Below are positions 1 to 9,366 of a stretch of 64,000 nt of DNA, one piece after another; the stretch's first letter is position 1; every line of letters begins with the position of its first letter. The stretch comes from Gordius sp. MW1 (lineage: Eukaryota > Nematomorpha > Gordioida > Gordea > Gordiidae), in assembly GCA_964036665.1 (NCBI GenBank), contig OZ038530.1:15881001-15945000 (forward strand). The letters run 5' to 3'. The position numbers and the translations under genes were made by a program. The notes under the pieces were generated by a model that did not search any database, was not told where the DNA came from, and saw only the letters and a program-made list of their open reading frames with translations.

Positions 1-660
1 CTTTATTAACCCTTGCTAAAGCTTCAAAGTAGACCTTAACATATTTAAGGCAAACGTTTAAGTCTATTTATATAACCATCATCAATTATAACCCATAGTG
101 TTTATTGCGTGTATACTATAGCGTTATAAACCACAAAGTGGGAGTGACATTTAATGATGTTATTATTATTTACAGAATCGATAACTAGTTGCACAAATTA
201 AAACGTTGTAAAAATAACAATAAAAGCAGCATTATTATAGGATTAAAAACATAAAGTTTTAAAATTTAAATTAAAGAGTACGTATTTAAATGTATGACAA
301 AAATCAACCATACTTGGGTAAATGATTGCCAAATTTTTATTTTTTGCAAAAATATATAATATTTACTACACTTAGGATTTTTTTTAATATCAAAATATTC
401 CAAACATATTGATTTATACTTAATATACCTTAAATGTAAATCATGTAAATTAAAATACACAATAATTTACTAAAATATAATGATCAATAAAAAGTCGAGA
501 TCTCGCCGAGAAAATCTCGTATCGTCTCGTCTCGACATCAAAATTCTCGTCTCGATCTCGACTCCATTTTTCAAATTCTCGTCTCGTCTCGTCTCGGTTT
601 TTCGAGACGAGACGAGACGAGACCGAGATTTTTCTCGGTTTTTCCGCATCACTACTCCTT
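1..660 (-). repeat. GAGAC-ended dispersed repeat, copy A (cut by window edge)
   Basis: The segment is the reverse complement of two parts of copy B: bases 1-290 match about 10425-10725, and bases 290-660 match about 9367-9670. The inner end, about 490-640, is a tract of GAGAC/CTCGT repeats that can fold on itself, followed by an end reading TAGTGATGCGG on the minus strand. No transposase is seen. Copy B has about 750 extra bases between the two matching parts, so one copy has gained or lost sequence. The short ORFs here are chance readings of the repeat. The TAG-type end suggests a non-autonomous hAT-like element, but no target duplication can be checked because the far end is off the window. 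Confidence 0.6.
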
Positions 661-859
661 CATAAAATCCTTCTTATGTTTCTAGGTTTTTATAAGTGTC
701 TTGAAGTCTTTGATGTAACTAAAGTATAATATTTTAACCCATTTAATTTAGTTATTAATCAAAAAACTTTAGGAATTTCCCGCCCCCCCCCCTCATTTAA
801 GCCACTGATTTATCCACAGTGTTGCTATTTTATGTTAAAAAAAGTAAATAGTACAAAGT

Positions 860-938
860 ACCCCCTCCCCCTCATGCCTTATTTGTTTTATCAATGTGAT
901 GGTTAATGTAACTAATGTAATGGTACATGTGGCGGTTC
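860..938 (+). repeat. Dispersed repeat R1, left part, split by a LINE
   Basis: Bases 860-938 match about 16165-16235: both have a CCCTCCCCCTCATGCC stretch, then a GTGATGGTTAATGTA block and a TGGCGGTTC motif. The family continues on the far side of the LINE at 4296-4545. Non-coding repeat of unknown type. Confidence 0.6.
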
Positions 939-1169
939 ACATTTGTAACAAAAAAAATTGTTTTGTCCCCCCCATGGCCCATTATCAGCTAAATGCCCTT
1001 CATCTGGTAAGCTGCCCCCTCTCCAAATATAATAAGTCCTCCTACAGCACTAGAAATTGAATCTAATAATAATATTGACATTATACCTAACTCTAATACA
1101 TTTCCAGCTACCCCTAATAATGTTTATTACAGTGATGAGCCTCTGGATTTAACATGGAGTAAAGTCCTT

Positions 1170-1718
1170 TTGGCACATGGCTTCACCCCCACAATTTCAA
1201 GAATTCCAAGAGGAGCACGACCTTGTTTGCAACAATTTTTAATAAACTTGCTAAATACTATCATAAGTGATCCACACAACATTGTTGCATGGGAAAAATT
1301 AATCAAATTCTCTTATCACATTTTGGCCCCACCCAAATCTAAGGAAACAAACTTCTCACAAAAAATTAAAAATGAAATTTTGAATTTTGACATTAATAAT
1401 ACACTAGCAGATTATACACCTGATGAACGAAAATTAATATCATCAACTCTAAAACAAACAGCAACTAGGATATCCAGGAAAATTCACTCATTTAATATAA
1501 AAGGAGCCATGAGACTTTTAGAGGAGAACAATCCAATTGTAACCCCTAGTCAGGAATCATATGAACACCTCCTTGCCAAACACCCAAAACATTTGTCTCA
1601 GTATTGCTTCCCCCTTGTGCCATCCAACTTAACCCTAGAATCCTCAGAAATTAGTGAAGCTAGCCATTCCTTTCCAATTGACTCTGCTGCAGGTTTGGAT
1701 GGTATCAAACCAATTTAG
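1170..1718 (+). pseudogene. LINE ORF, N-terminal segment
   Basis: An open stretch of 182 codons holds IPRGARP followed by a helical WEKLIKF...ILAPP segment. This order is typical of the region before the reverse transcriptase in a group of invertebrate LINE proteins. It ends at SAAGLDGIKPI, the usual lead-in to RT motif 1 (A.G.DG). The frame then breaks and reappears from about 2031. No endonuclease of the APE type is seen upstream. Confidence 0.6.
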
Positions 1719-2030
1719 CTTCAAGATCTTATTAAAATTAAAAATATCAATTCTTCAATTCTGCTCGTTGCACTAACTAAATTTGCAATTTAATTATTAA
1801 TGGCAACATTTCTCAAGAAGTACGACCAATAATTTTCGGGGCCAAGTTACTTGCTATTCACAAACAGAACAAAACTCTAAGACCGATCGCCATCGGCGGA
1901 GTCTTCCGGAGAATCATATCTAAAGTTATACGCAAATCAATCAAGCATAATTTATCCCCATCTCTAATGCCTCACTAAGCTAGGATTTGGTGTTAAAGGG
2001 TTACGTGAAATAGCTACGCATGCTGTTAGA

Positions 2031-2630
2031 TTGACCCTTGAAAATCTACCGCCTAGCGAGTCTTTCATAAAATTAGACTTTCAAAATGCCTTTAACAACC
2101 TAAATAGAAACTCCTTTATTAACACTTTCATTGATGCTTTTCCTCAATATGCCAACTATACTCTTTTGAGTTATGGCACCCCGTCTATTTTAAAATTTGG
2201 ACAATTTTTAATTGATTCAGCTGAGGGCATTCAACAGGGGGACCTCCTTGGCCCCCCCCCATTTTGTATGGCCATCAAACCATTAATAGACGAAATCAAC
2301 GACAAATGCAATTTGAGGTTACATATGGTACTCGACGATGCCACCCTATCAGGCACTACGGAAGAGCTAATCAAAGCTCTTAACATCATTAATGAATACT
2401 ACATAAAACTTAACCTATCATTAAACGCGACAAAATGCGAAATTTATTCTGAGGCATCCACCGATCCTTTGAATCTTTTCTCCTTGAAAAGGACGAGGTT
2501 TTTTTTACTAGGGTCTCCAATAGGCGGTCCAGGATGCATAAGAAGATATCTCGACAATAACCTTAAGAATTTAAAATGTAAAAATGAAATTTTTAAGCTT
2601 ATGCCCGCCCCTCACGCTTTTACATATTGA
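2031..2630 (+). pseudogene. LINE reverse transcriptase core
   Basis: RNA-directed DNA polymerase domain. Motif A is KLDFQNAFNNLNR (catalytic Asp), motif B is EGIQQGDLLGPP, and motif C is MVLDDATLSG, with both catalytic Asp residues present. The downstream LNATKCEIYS matches the conserved N..K(C/T) motif of LINE thumb entry regions. The open frame of 199 codons is one fragment of a longer broken ORF. A poly-C run in motif B (near 2256) is a likely slippage site. No start codon is meaningful here because the segment is internal. Confidence 0.8.
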
Positions 2631-2967
2631 AAAACTACTTTAATATAGCCAAAATAATATTTTGCTTCCGATCCACAAGCGCATTTTTGCATACACATAT
2701 TTTACATAATTTCGAAACCCACATAAATCTGTAATCGAATCCACCCTGAACTTATCATTCGATACTAACACCTGGTTACAAGCACATTACCAACAAAATC
2801 TGGGGGCCTGGGAATTCGTTCACCAAGCTCCTTATCCTTGGCCTCATTTATTTCCTCCCACTTATCCTCATAATCCATCGTCGCCAAACTAATCTCATAC
2901 CCCCTCAATGAAACATTTATACAGGCCCTATCCCTTTGGAATTTAAATGTTCTACCCTTAGACTATA

Positions 2968-3371
2968 TAGACTGCTTATGCCATATGTTGCATATGGGTA
3001 ATTGTGTGTCTAATTTTCCTCCATGGTGTATTTTAACCTTTTGCCCTATAACAGTCAATTTACCTTCCTCACTAGTTTATAAATTAAAAAAAAACCTCAA
3101 TAAATTAATATTATACAAAATATTGATGGCACTATATTATTAAACAAACTTTAATCGCAGTTTTTACATTTTTAATCTTTATGTATTTTTTAAATGATAT
3201 TTATTTTAAAATGCTGTTTTTGATATCTACCCACTTTAATATTTTTTTATTTACCTTTAAAATTATTTAATTTGCGAAAATTACTAATTTCTATATGCTC
3301 ACAACGTTATAATCCTCGTTTCAAAATGGTGGAAAAAAGGGTACACATTTTGTGCGTTGATGAGCAGTCTA
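2968..3371. repeat. Possible MITE inserted in the LINE
   Basis: LINE coding similarity stops near 2985 and resumes near 3420. The intervening AT-rich 400 bp begins with TAGACTGCT and ends with AGCAGTCTA, a short inverted repeat. Its outer sequence TAGTCTATGGTTTTA also occurs in the MITE at 4599-4880. The boundaries are approximate. Confidence 0.3.
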
Positions 3372-3419
3372 TTTAGTCTATGGTTTTACCATAAAGCTCA
3401 CCACCACAACACAGACACC

Positions 3420-4010
3420 AAATCAAAAGGATTGGGATGCATGTTTGGTTTCGCGCTCCGTTGCTTATCTCCCTTCGAGCTTCGATACCAAACAACATTA
3501 CAACCTTAGATCTTTGGTGTTTGATAAATCTGGACATGAATGGCTAGAGGCTTTTCCTGGCAAGTTCTCCAATATGATGTTAGAGGATTGCGAGCTATCC
3601 TACATTATAGCACTAAGCCTTGGAAGAAAATACACCAAGGCATATGCCTGTAAAAATTGCAACCTGCCAGTGGATGAAGAAGCACGCCACCCGTTACACT
3701 GCAGACTTAATAAATTTATACACTTGCGACACTCTAAAATCAATTCTATTATCCAGTCAGCCCTTAGAAAGGCCCAAATTTCATCCATACTTGAACCTTC
3801 AGATCCTGCCCTTGAAAGGCGAATGCGTCCTGACGGTTCCTCGCTAGTCCCATGGGAAAATGGTCTCCCTTTAAAGTGAGATTTTACATGCATAGACCTA
3901 TTTGCCCCCTCTAATCTTAATTATGACCCCATGGCCCTCGCCGAAGAACGCAAGCTCCAAAAATACAAGGCCCTTTAGGACTTTAATATTTTTATATTAG
4001 TTTCCTCCTG
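3420..4010 (+). pseudogene. LINE ORF, C-terminal zinc finger and endonuclease-like segment
   Basis: The segment starts QKDWD and contains CKNCNLPVDEEARHPLHC, a CCHC-type motif (C..C...H...C) found after the RT in this LINE group. It then has RPDGSSLVPWENG, the start of the RPD..L.PW..G...WD.T signature of a PD-(D/E)xK-like nuclease. A stop follows at about 3877, but similarity continues in frame to DFTCIDLFAPSNLN and on to about 4000, so the protein is broken by a stop in this nuclease motif. Confidence 0.65.
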
Positions 4011-4295
4011 TTCAGGATCCTATGGAAAAATGGCGTTGGCTTTATTCAAATAAATAGGCAGGCGATCCCCTCCCTCCACATATTCCCCCGCATTTTTATT
4101 GAAACAATCAATAGCCATCTTAATTGCCAAATTTAATTTCAAATCTTTTTTGATTTCCTGGCCTTTTCTAAAAGAGGAAGATGAAGACATATTACTCATA
4201 TAATGTTTTTTTAATATCATTATTATATAATTCTACCATTTAATATTATGTTTAGATATATATCAATAAACGAATTTTATCTTTAAAAAAATAAA

Positions 4296-4545
4296 ACTAA
4301 TGTAATGTAATGGCACATGCGGCGGTTCTATTTTTTACAATTTAGAACCATGGGGAGGGAATTAGTAAAAAAAGGGATCTTACACTAGGCAAGCGCGTCT
4401 TACGATGGACCTTTATAAGGGTGTGGCTTCTTAGTCTCTTTCTTCCTATTAAGGCGCGGGTGTAAAATGGCGCGCTGCATAACATCACTATACCTGACTT
4501 CAATTTTTGGTTCATTAACGGCATTGAAAAAATCATATACTCTTT
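4296..4545 (+). repeat. Dispersed repeat R1, right part
   Basis: This continues the R1 copy split by the LINE. It matches 16215-16440 at shared blocks such as ACCATGGGGGAGGGAATTAGTA and CTTACACTAGG...CGC, but with many substitutions, so the family is old. No coding potential. Confidence 0.6.
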
Positions 4546-4598
4546 CTTAATTAGCACGCATTACAATAAAATATAATTAAAGTTTAAAATATATAGAC

Positions 4599-4880
4599 CA
4601 TAGACTAATAAAACCATAGACTGTAGAACAGCTGATATTTACTATTAAAATCATTCATACACCAAAATAGCTGCCATATTGTAGAAAAAACTCAACAACA
4701 GGTATATTTATACTTCTCCACAATAAAACATTGAAGAAAAATTAATAAAAAATAAGTAAATTAGATCTATAAATTATGCAGAATTCTATAGTTTGATTAC
4801 AATTTCCCACAAAATGGCGCTTGCTATATTTGCTGAAAAATTATCAGCTGTTCGGCAGTCTATGGTTTTATTAGTCTATG
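4599..4880. mobile_element. MITE with 39-bp terminal inverted repeats
   Basis: The left end at 4599-4637 and the reverse complement of the right end at 4842-4880 agree at all but 2 or 3 of 39 positions (CATAGACTAATAAAACCATA...CAGCTGATA). The element is 282 bp, AT-rich inside and non-coding. The inner subterminal stretches AAAATAGCTGCCATATT and AAAATGGCGCTTGCTATATT are also loosely similar. No clear target duplication was found. The superfamily is unknown. Confidence 0.75.
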
Positions 4881-5178
4881 CTTTAGACAGAATATTTTAG
4901 TTTAAAGCAGATTTTTACGACGTATTTTGTAGGCTTAGCTATAATGCCCATTTAATTTTGATAATTTCCTACCACTATTTTGTCCATGAACTAGGACTTC
5001 CCAAATTATTTAGATTCAATCTATTTTATGCAAGCTTAATAGCCTTAAAACCTTAAAGCTAAAAAAATTATAAGCCCATCTAAATTTGATTTTAATCCAA
5101 ATTTTATTAATTGATATAAAAATGTTGCTCTTGAATAGAAAATTCTAAGGATAAACCTAAATTTGAAGCGGTTATTAG

Positions 5179-5376
5179 GTGAGAATTTATCAAAAGAAAG
5201 TTAGAATTTGCTTAGGCAGAATCCATTTTCCACGCAAAAAATTACCTCTGGCGGCCTTACGACCCGAGATTGCAGAAGAAGTGGAGGACTTAATTACACA
5301 GGTTTACATAATTGACTATGTGTTTCCATCTCGCAATCAGACCAATATTCTGATAGAGAATTTGCTTGAAAAATAA
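5179..5376 (+). CDS. Unrecognised short ORF, possible terminal exon or remnant
   Basis: An open frame of about 65 codons directly follows an AG (TTATTAG then GTGAGA) and ends with TAA. It reads QKKVRICLGRIHFPRKKLP...RPEIAEEVEDLITQ..., then an acidic/hydrophobic tail ending ENLLEK. Its composition (alternating charged and aliphatic residues, few rare residues) looks more protein-like than nearby chance ORFs. There is no ATG at its start, so if real it is a last exon or a piece of a mobile element. I do not recognise a family and found no partner exon upstream. Confidence 0.2.
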   Translation: MRIYQKKVRICLGRIHFPRKKLPLAALRPEIAEEVEDLITQVYIIDYVFPSRNQTNILIENLLEK

Positions 5377-5506
5377 TCTGTTTATAGTTATTTTTCCAAA
5401 AGTTCTAGTTTTCTAGATCAACCAGGTTGAAGGTGAAAATGTTATCACGGCATTTTTAATTTTTACTGAAAAATATTAATTTATTCCAGTAGATTATAGT
5501 TTCATC

Positions 5507-5660
5507 TAGAGAACTGCACGGGTGACCCGAAACCTGACCCGGAGTTCTGGTTAAAAATTTTGAAATGTCGTCCGGTTAGGTCGGGTTCGGGTTGAAAAGT
5601 TTAATATGCTTTCGGGACGGGTCGGGTGGGATTTAAAGTGTCGAGTCAAAGATTATGAAT
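5507..5660 (+). repeat. End of a hAT-like element (TAGAG..CTGCACGG type)
   Basis: The stretch begins TAGAGAACTGCACGGGTGAC and is followed by many copies of GGGTC/CCGAA motifs. Similar ends occur at 14115 (opposite strand, TAGAGCTCTGCACGGAC) and 56913 (TAGAGATCTGCAATGGG). I could not find the matching right end. Bases 5661-6240 are AT-rich with nothing else recognised. Confidence 0.4.
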
Positions 5661-6240
5661 CTAACATTGCAAAACACAAAAGACATATCTTTTAAATTAA
5701 TGCTATTATGTATAATATTTTTTAAATAGTATTGAAATGTACAATTGAAGATCCTTCATATTGTTAATTAAGTTCCTTTTGTTTATTTAAATCCGATTGC
5801 TTTAATTTGGACGCAAATTTAAATTTGACTCGTGAAAGGTAAAATATATCAAAATAATATTTTAAAATTGTATTTAAATAGTGAGAAGTGGTAGTTCATT
5901 ATTAATTAAAATTACATAAATATATATTCATAAAAATTTTATTAATGCATATGAGAATCATTTAATAAATTTAAACTAACTTTTATTTGTTCAGCATGCG
6001 TAATATATTTTTAAAAAAATTATACACAAAAGTAAAGATATTTGAAACAGATAAAAGTAGGTTTAAGTTTATTAAATGATTCCCATACGCAAAAGTTTAT
6101 ATTTCAAATTAAATGTGACTCGATTGTAGATGCTATCATATTTATATATCTATAATAAATATTCAAATAAATTTAGTATGATTTATCAAAATATGTGGTA
6201 TCAAATAGCTTTATAAATCACACTTTAATTTATCTCTGAA

Positions 6241-6972
6241 ATTACTTGCTCATATTATATATCAGAAATAAATTAAGAACTTTGTCCCCCCCTTATTTTT
6301 TACTCTCTTTTTTACCTAGGGGGAGGGGGTGATTTGCCCCCCCCCCCCTCCTTATTTTTTACCCTCTTTCTTACAAGGGGATAGGGGCTGATTTGCCCCC
6401 CCTTTTTTACCCTCTTTCTCACCTGGGGGGAGGGAGTCCTATTTTTTTACCCTCTTTCTCACCCGGTGATTGGCCCCCCCCTTTTTTACACCCCCCCCCC
6501 CCTTTATTTTTTACTCTTTTTCTCACCCGGGGGGGGGGGGGTGATTTGCCCGCCCCCCTATTTTTAACCATCTTTATCACCCGGAGGGCCCCCCACCCGG
6601 GTCAGAAGGGGGGGGGTAAATCACCCTCACAGCCGGGTGAAAAAGAGGGTAAAAAATAAGGTGGGGGGCAAATCACCCCTCTACCCCCTGGTAAGAAGGA
6701 GGGTAAAAAATAGGGGGGGGGGGGGGGGGGGGGGGGTAAAAGGGGACAAATCACCCCCCCCCCCCGGGTGAGAAAGAGGCTAAAATATAAGGGGGGTGAA
6801 TAAGGGGGGGGGCAAATCACCCCCTCCCCCTGGTGAGATAGAGAGTAAAAAATAAGGGGGGGGGGGGGGGTGGCCAATCATCCCCCTCCCCCCTGGTTTT
6901 GAAAGAGAGTAAAAAATAAGGGGGGGGGCAAAGTTCATAATTTATTTATGATATATAATATGTGCAAATATT
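6241..6972. repeat. GC-rich minisatellite arranged as a large palindrome
   Basis: About six units of 45-75 bp (core GTGATTTGCCCCCC, TATTTTTTACCCTCTTTCTC, ACCCGGGGG) run in one direction from 6284 to about 6600, and about six run in the opposite direction from 6600 to 6925. The AT-rich shoulders 6241-6290 and 6922-6972 are also inverted copies of each other (for example ATATTATATATCA and AACTTTG blocks). The proline- and glycine-rich ORFs read across it are by-products of the repeat. It could be an expanded MITE interior. Confidence 0.75.
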
Positions 6973-7185
6973 TTAATTTACTAAATTATAGAAAATAGCA
7001 ATTAAATCTCCTCTGCTCGAGTTTACTGCTCGAGCTATCTGCTGAACGCTTTAACAGATTTTGCTGCTTCGACTAACTTCTCAAACATTTTTACATGCTA
7101 CTGTTTTAAAACTATTGCACCGAACAGCGAGCACTCATTGTGCTAAACTAGCATATTAAACAGCTCAGTGTGCGTGCTCGAGTTT

Positions 7186-7417
7186 GGGCCCGTCTTAATA
7201 TACGATTTAACTTTATGGCGCCATATTTTTGTTAGTCTAAATATGCGATATACATGTCGTGGAATCAACAATTTTAATTTAGTTACCATATGAATATGCA
7301 TTAATAAGCGAAATTAAAAGATAAATATTTGTTTTACGAGCAAAAACACAAAAATAGAACAAAAATGAAGTGACGCTCGTATTAAGACGCGGCAAAATCG
7401 CGTATTAAGACGCACCC
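7186..7417. mobile_element. Short MITE with GTCTTAATA inverted ends
   Basis: The left end GGGCCCGTCTTAATATACGA and the reverse complement of the right end, GGGTGCGTCTTAATACGCGA, agree at 16 of 20 positions. TTT lies on both sides, giving a possible 3-bp target duplication as in PIF/Harbinger elements. There is no coding capacity. Similar GTCTTAATATCGGAT stretches occur, reversed, near 40388 and 40668. Confidence 0.45.
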
Positions 7418-7739
7418 TTTGTAGTTGAAGCTATTTAGCAATTTAACAACTCTGGGGGGGGGGGGCTCCTAGAAATTTTTCACACCTGAAAAAGATTTGA
7501 TTTTTTTGTCGATGGGGGTGTTTTAACCCTCTTAAATATCTTTTATGTAATAATCATTTGTTTCATGATTGTTTTTATATTAAGAAAATGGTGATGGTTT
7601 TCAATTTAAGACATTTTAATTGTCACAGACTTGAATAATGCGAATAGTTGACATAAAAAGAGGCACAATTTGCAAAGCATAAGGAAAAACTTTTAGGGCA
7701 ATGAGTAATATGGTAGCGAAAGATTAATTTGTAAAACGT

Positions 7740-7936
7740 GATAATTTTGTGTCCGCTAGATGGCAGTTTCATTTTAAAAAAATAAGGTCCCACTTACAAT
7801 TATCGCAGGTGAATAGCAAGTATGTATAAGCCATCTACCTTGTTAAGGCAATGACGCTAAATTTGGTGACAAACGGTCGGGAACTTTCCGAGATCTTAGC
7901 GGCCAAATAAAATCGAGTTACATTTATTTATAATGA
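7740..7936. repeat. Helitron-like 5'-end fragment
   Basis: Blocks such as AAGGCAATGACGCTAAATTTGG and CAAACGGTCGGGAAC closely parallel 27310-27380, the 5' end region of the Helitron at 23035-27421. The stretch ends in an AT-rich tract followed by GA-T, as expected for the TC-start end of a Helitron read on the other strand. No matching CTAG end was found nearby. Confidence 0.35.
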
Positions 7937-8020
7937 TGAGAAGGCCCTATTGACGACGGGTGGTAAGCGCGAATCAACTAAAAATAACTCTAAATTATTT
8001 GCTATCTACGGCAATATTAA

Positions 8021-8988
8021 TTGCTATGCAATTTATGGGCTTACTTTTTGTTGTCCGTTCTTCCGTCCGTCAGTCCGTCCGTCCACCAAGTTATTACACC
8101 GGCTTTCAACTTTCTGACGTGCCGGTTCAAGCTCAGGAGAGGACAAATTTTTTTTTAATTAAATTAAAATTTGTTCTTGTTAATACCATTGATAACATGA
8201 CTTTTTGACCGTCCGCTGGCTACTGACCAATGAATAAATGACCATTTGCCAAATTGTGATTCAAAATTTTAATTTATTTTCGTTTTTGAATTGGTATATT
8301 AGGTTAACATTGATAATTACCGTATGCCCGCCAGTCCTCCAACGTTCTTACACCGGCTTTCAACTTTCTGACTTGCAGTGCGGGTTAAATCCCCGGAGGG
8401 GACAATTTTTTTTTTAATTAAATTAAAATTTTGTTCTTGTTAATACCATTGATAATATGACTTTTTGACCGTCCGCTGGCTACTTACCAATGAAATGACC
8501 ATTGGCCAAATTGTGATTCAAAATTTTTTTTTCGTTTTTGAATTGGTATATTAGGTTAACTTGATAATGACCCTATGCCCTCCCCTACAAGGGCCTATGC
8601 CTCTACTGATATGGGTTCCTGTGCCCCCCCCCACAAAAGCCGATGCCTCTACTAATGTGGGTTCGAATCCCGAAGAGGACAAAAAAAATTTTTTTTAATT
8701 AAATTAAAATTTTGTTCTTGTTAATACCATTGATAATATGACTTTTGACCGTCCGCTGGCTACTGACCAATGAAAAATGACCATTTGCCAAATTGTGATT
8801 AAAATCGATTTTTTTTATTATAATTATAGGCTAGTTATTTGGCTGTCTGCTAACCATTAGAAAAGATCACCACTGGCCAAAGTGATGGAACATATGTATA
8901 AGTAATTAACTACTCATTTTGCATGTAATACCCCCCTATAGGCATTCTCGCTCCTTCCCACCTTTCTCGCCCATAAATTGCATAGCAA
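8021..8988. repeat. 968-bp module bounded by 20-bp inverted repeats (family M)
   Basis: The left end TTGCTATGCAATTTATGGGC (8021-8040) and the right end (8969-8988) are perfect inverted copies. Inside are three repeats of a block with a GTTCRA(N)TCC-like box, AGGAGAGGAC, a T-run, TTGTTCTTGTTAATACCATTGATAA, then GACCGTCCGCTGGCTACTGACCAATGAA and ACCATTTGCCAA. The same architecture appears three times at 48480-53195. After the right end come TATACGAAGTATAGATGAGT, a pyrimidine run and the hairpin GAGGGCCGAAGGCCC, also conserved. No ORF is supported. I know of no described family with this layout. Confidence 0.7.
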
Positions 8989-9264
8989 ATATGCTACTTT
9001 TATACGAAGTATAGATGAGTTTCGTTCCCCCTTCCCCCCTCCCCCTTCCCACGAGGGCCGAAGGCCCAAGTTTTGTTATTATTTTCGAGATGCTAAAAGA
9101 GATAGGGCTAAATTTAGCCAAATAGAGGGGAGCAAAAGAAGGAGGGGGGAGGTTGAGTGAAAGTGGCAAAGAAGGGCGGAGGGGATGGCAATAATCAAAC
9201 TCGAGGGGATGGAGGGGAGTGAGAGGGGGGGGGGCAAAGAGGGGGGAATATAGGGAAATATTCA
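8989..9264. repeat. Family M flank: pyrimidine run, hairpin and G-rich tail
   Basis: Bases 8989-9075 are the conserved flank of family M (see 50031-50245). Bases 9120-9264 are purine-rich, low-complexity sequence (GGGGAGCAAAAGAAGGAGGGG and similar). The long ORFs read here are proline- or lysine-rich by-products of composition. Confidence 0.55.
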
Positions 9265-9366
9265 AACTCTAAGCAGGGGGTCAGAAAATTATATACGATT
9301 TTAAGCTAAAAGTTAGCCACACCAACAAGACAGATTTATAAAAAAAGGCACAAATGGCCCAGAAAA

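Larger units (their letters stand above)
939..4295 (+). mobile_element. LINE (non-LTR retrotransposon), degraded
   Basis: A 3.36-kb LINE carries an N-terminal segment (1170-1718), a reverse transcriptase core (about 2031-2630) and a C-terminal zinc-finger plus endonuclease-like segment (about 3420-4010). It ends in an A-rich AATAAA-like tail near 4265-4295. Both sides carry the same stretch, 911-938 on the left and 4296-4328 on the right, reading ACTAATGTAATGG then CATG.GGCGGTTC. That fits a target duplication of about 28 bp made by target-primed insertion into repeat R1. The reading frame is broken by several frameshifts and stops, and the stretch at about 2968-3371 looks inserted. It is related to invertebrate LINEs with a long N-terminal region before the RT; I cannot fix the clade. 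Confidence 0.8.

Noticed and set aside
480-665. Open frames rich in Arg/Ser/Glu on both strands
   Set aside because: They are readings of the GAGAC/CTCGT repeat tract, open on both strands because of its composition.
3600-3893. Minus-strand ORF of 97 codons
   Set aside because: Shadow of the LINE C-terminal coding segment on the plus strand.
6393-6877. Proline/glycine-rich ORFs
   Set aside because: Produced by poly-C/poly-G minisatellite units; no protein features.
8936-9265. 109-codon Pro/Leu-rich ORF on the minus strand
   Set aside because: Low-complexity purine/pyrimidine sequence flanking a family M module.
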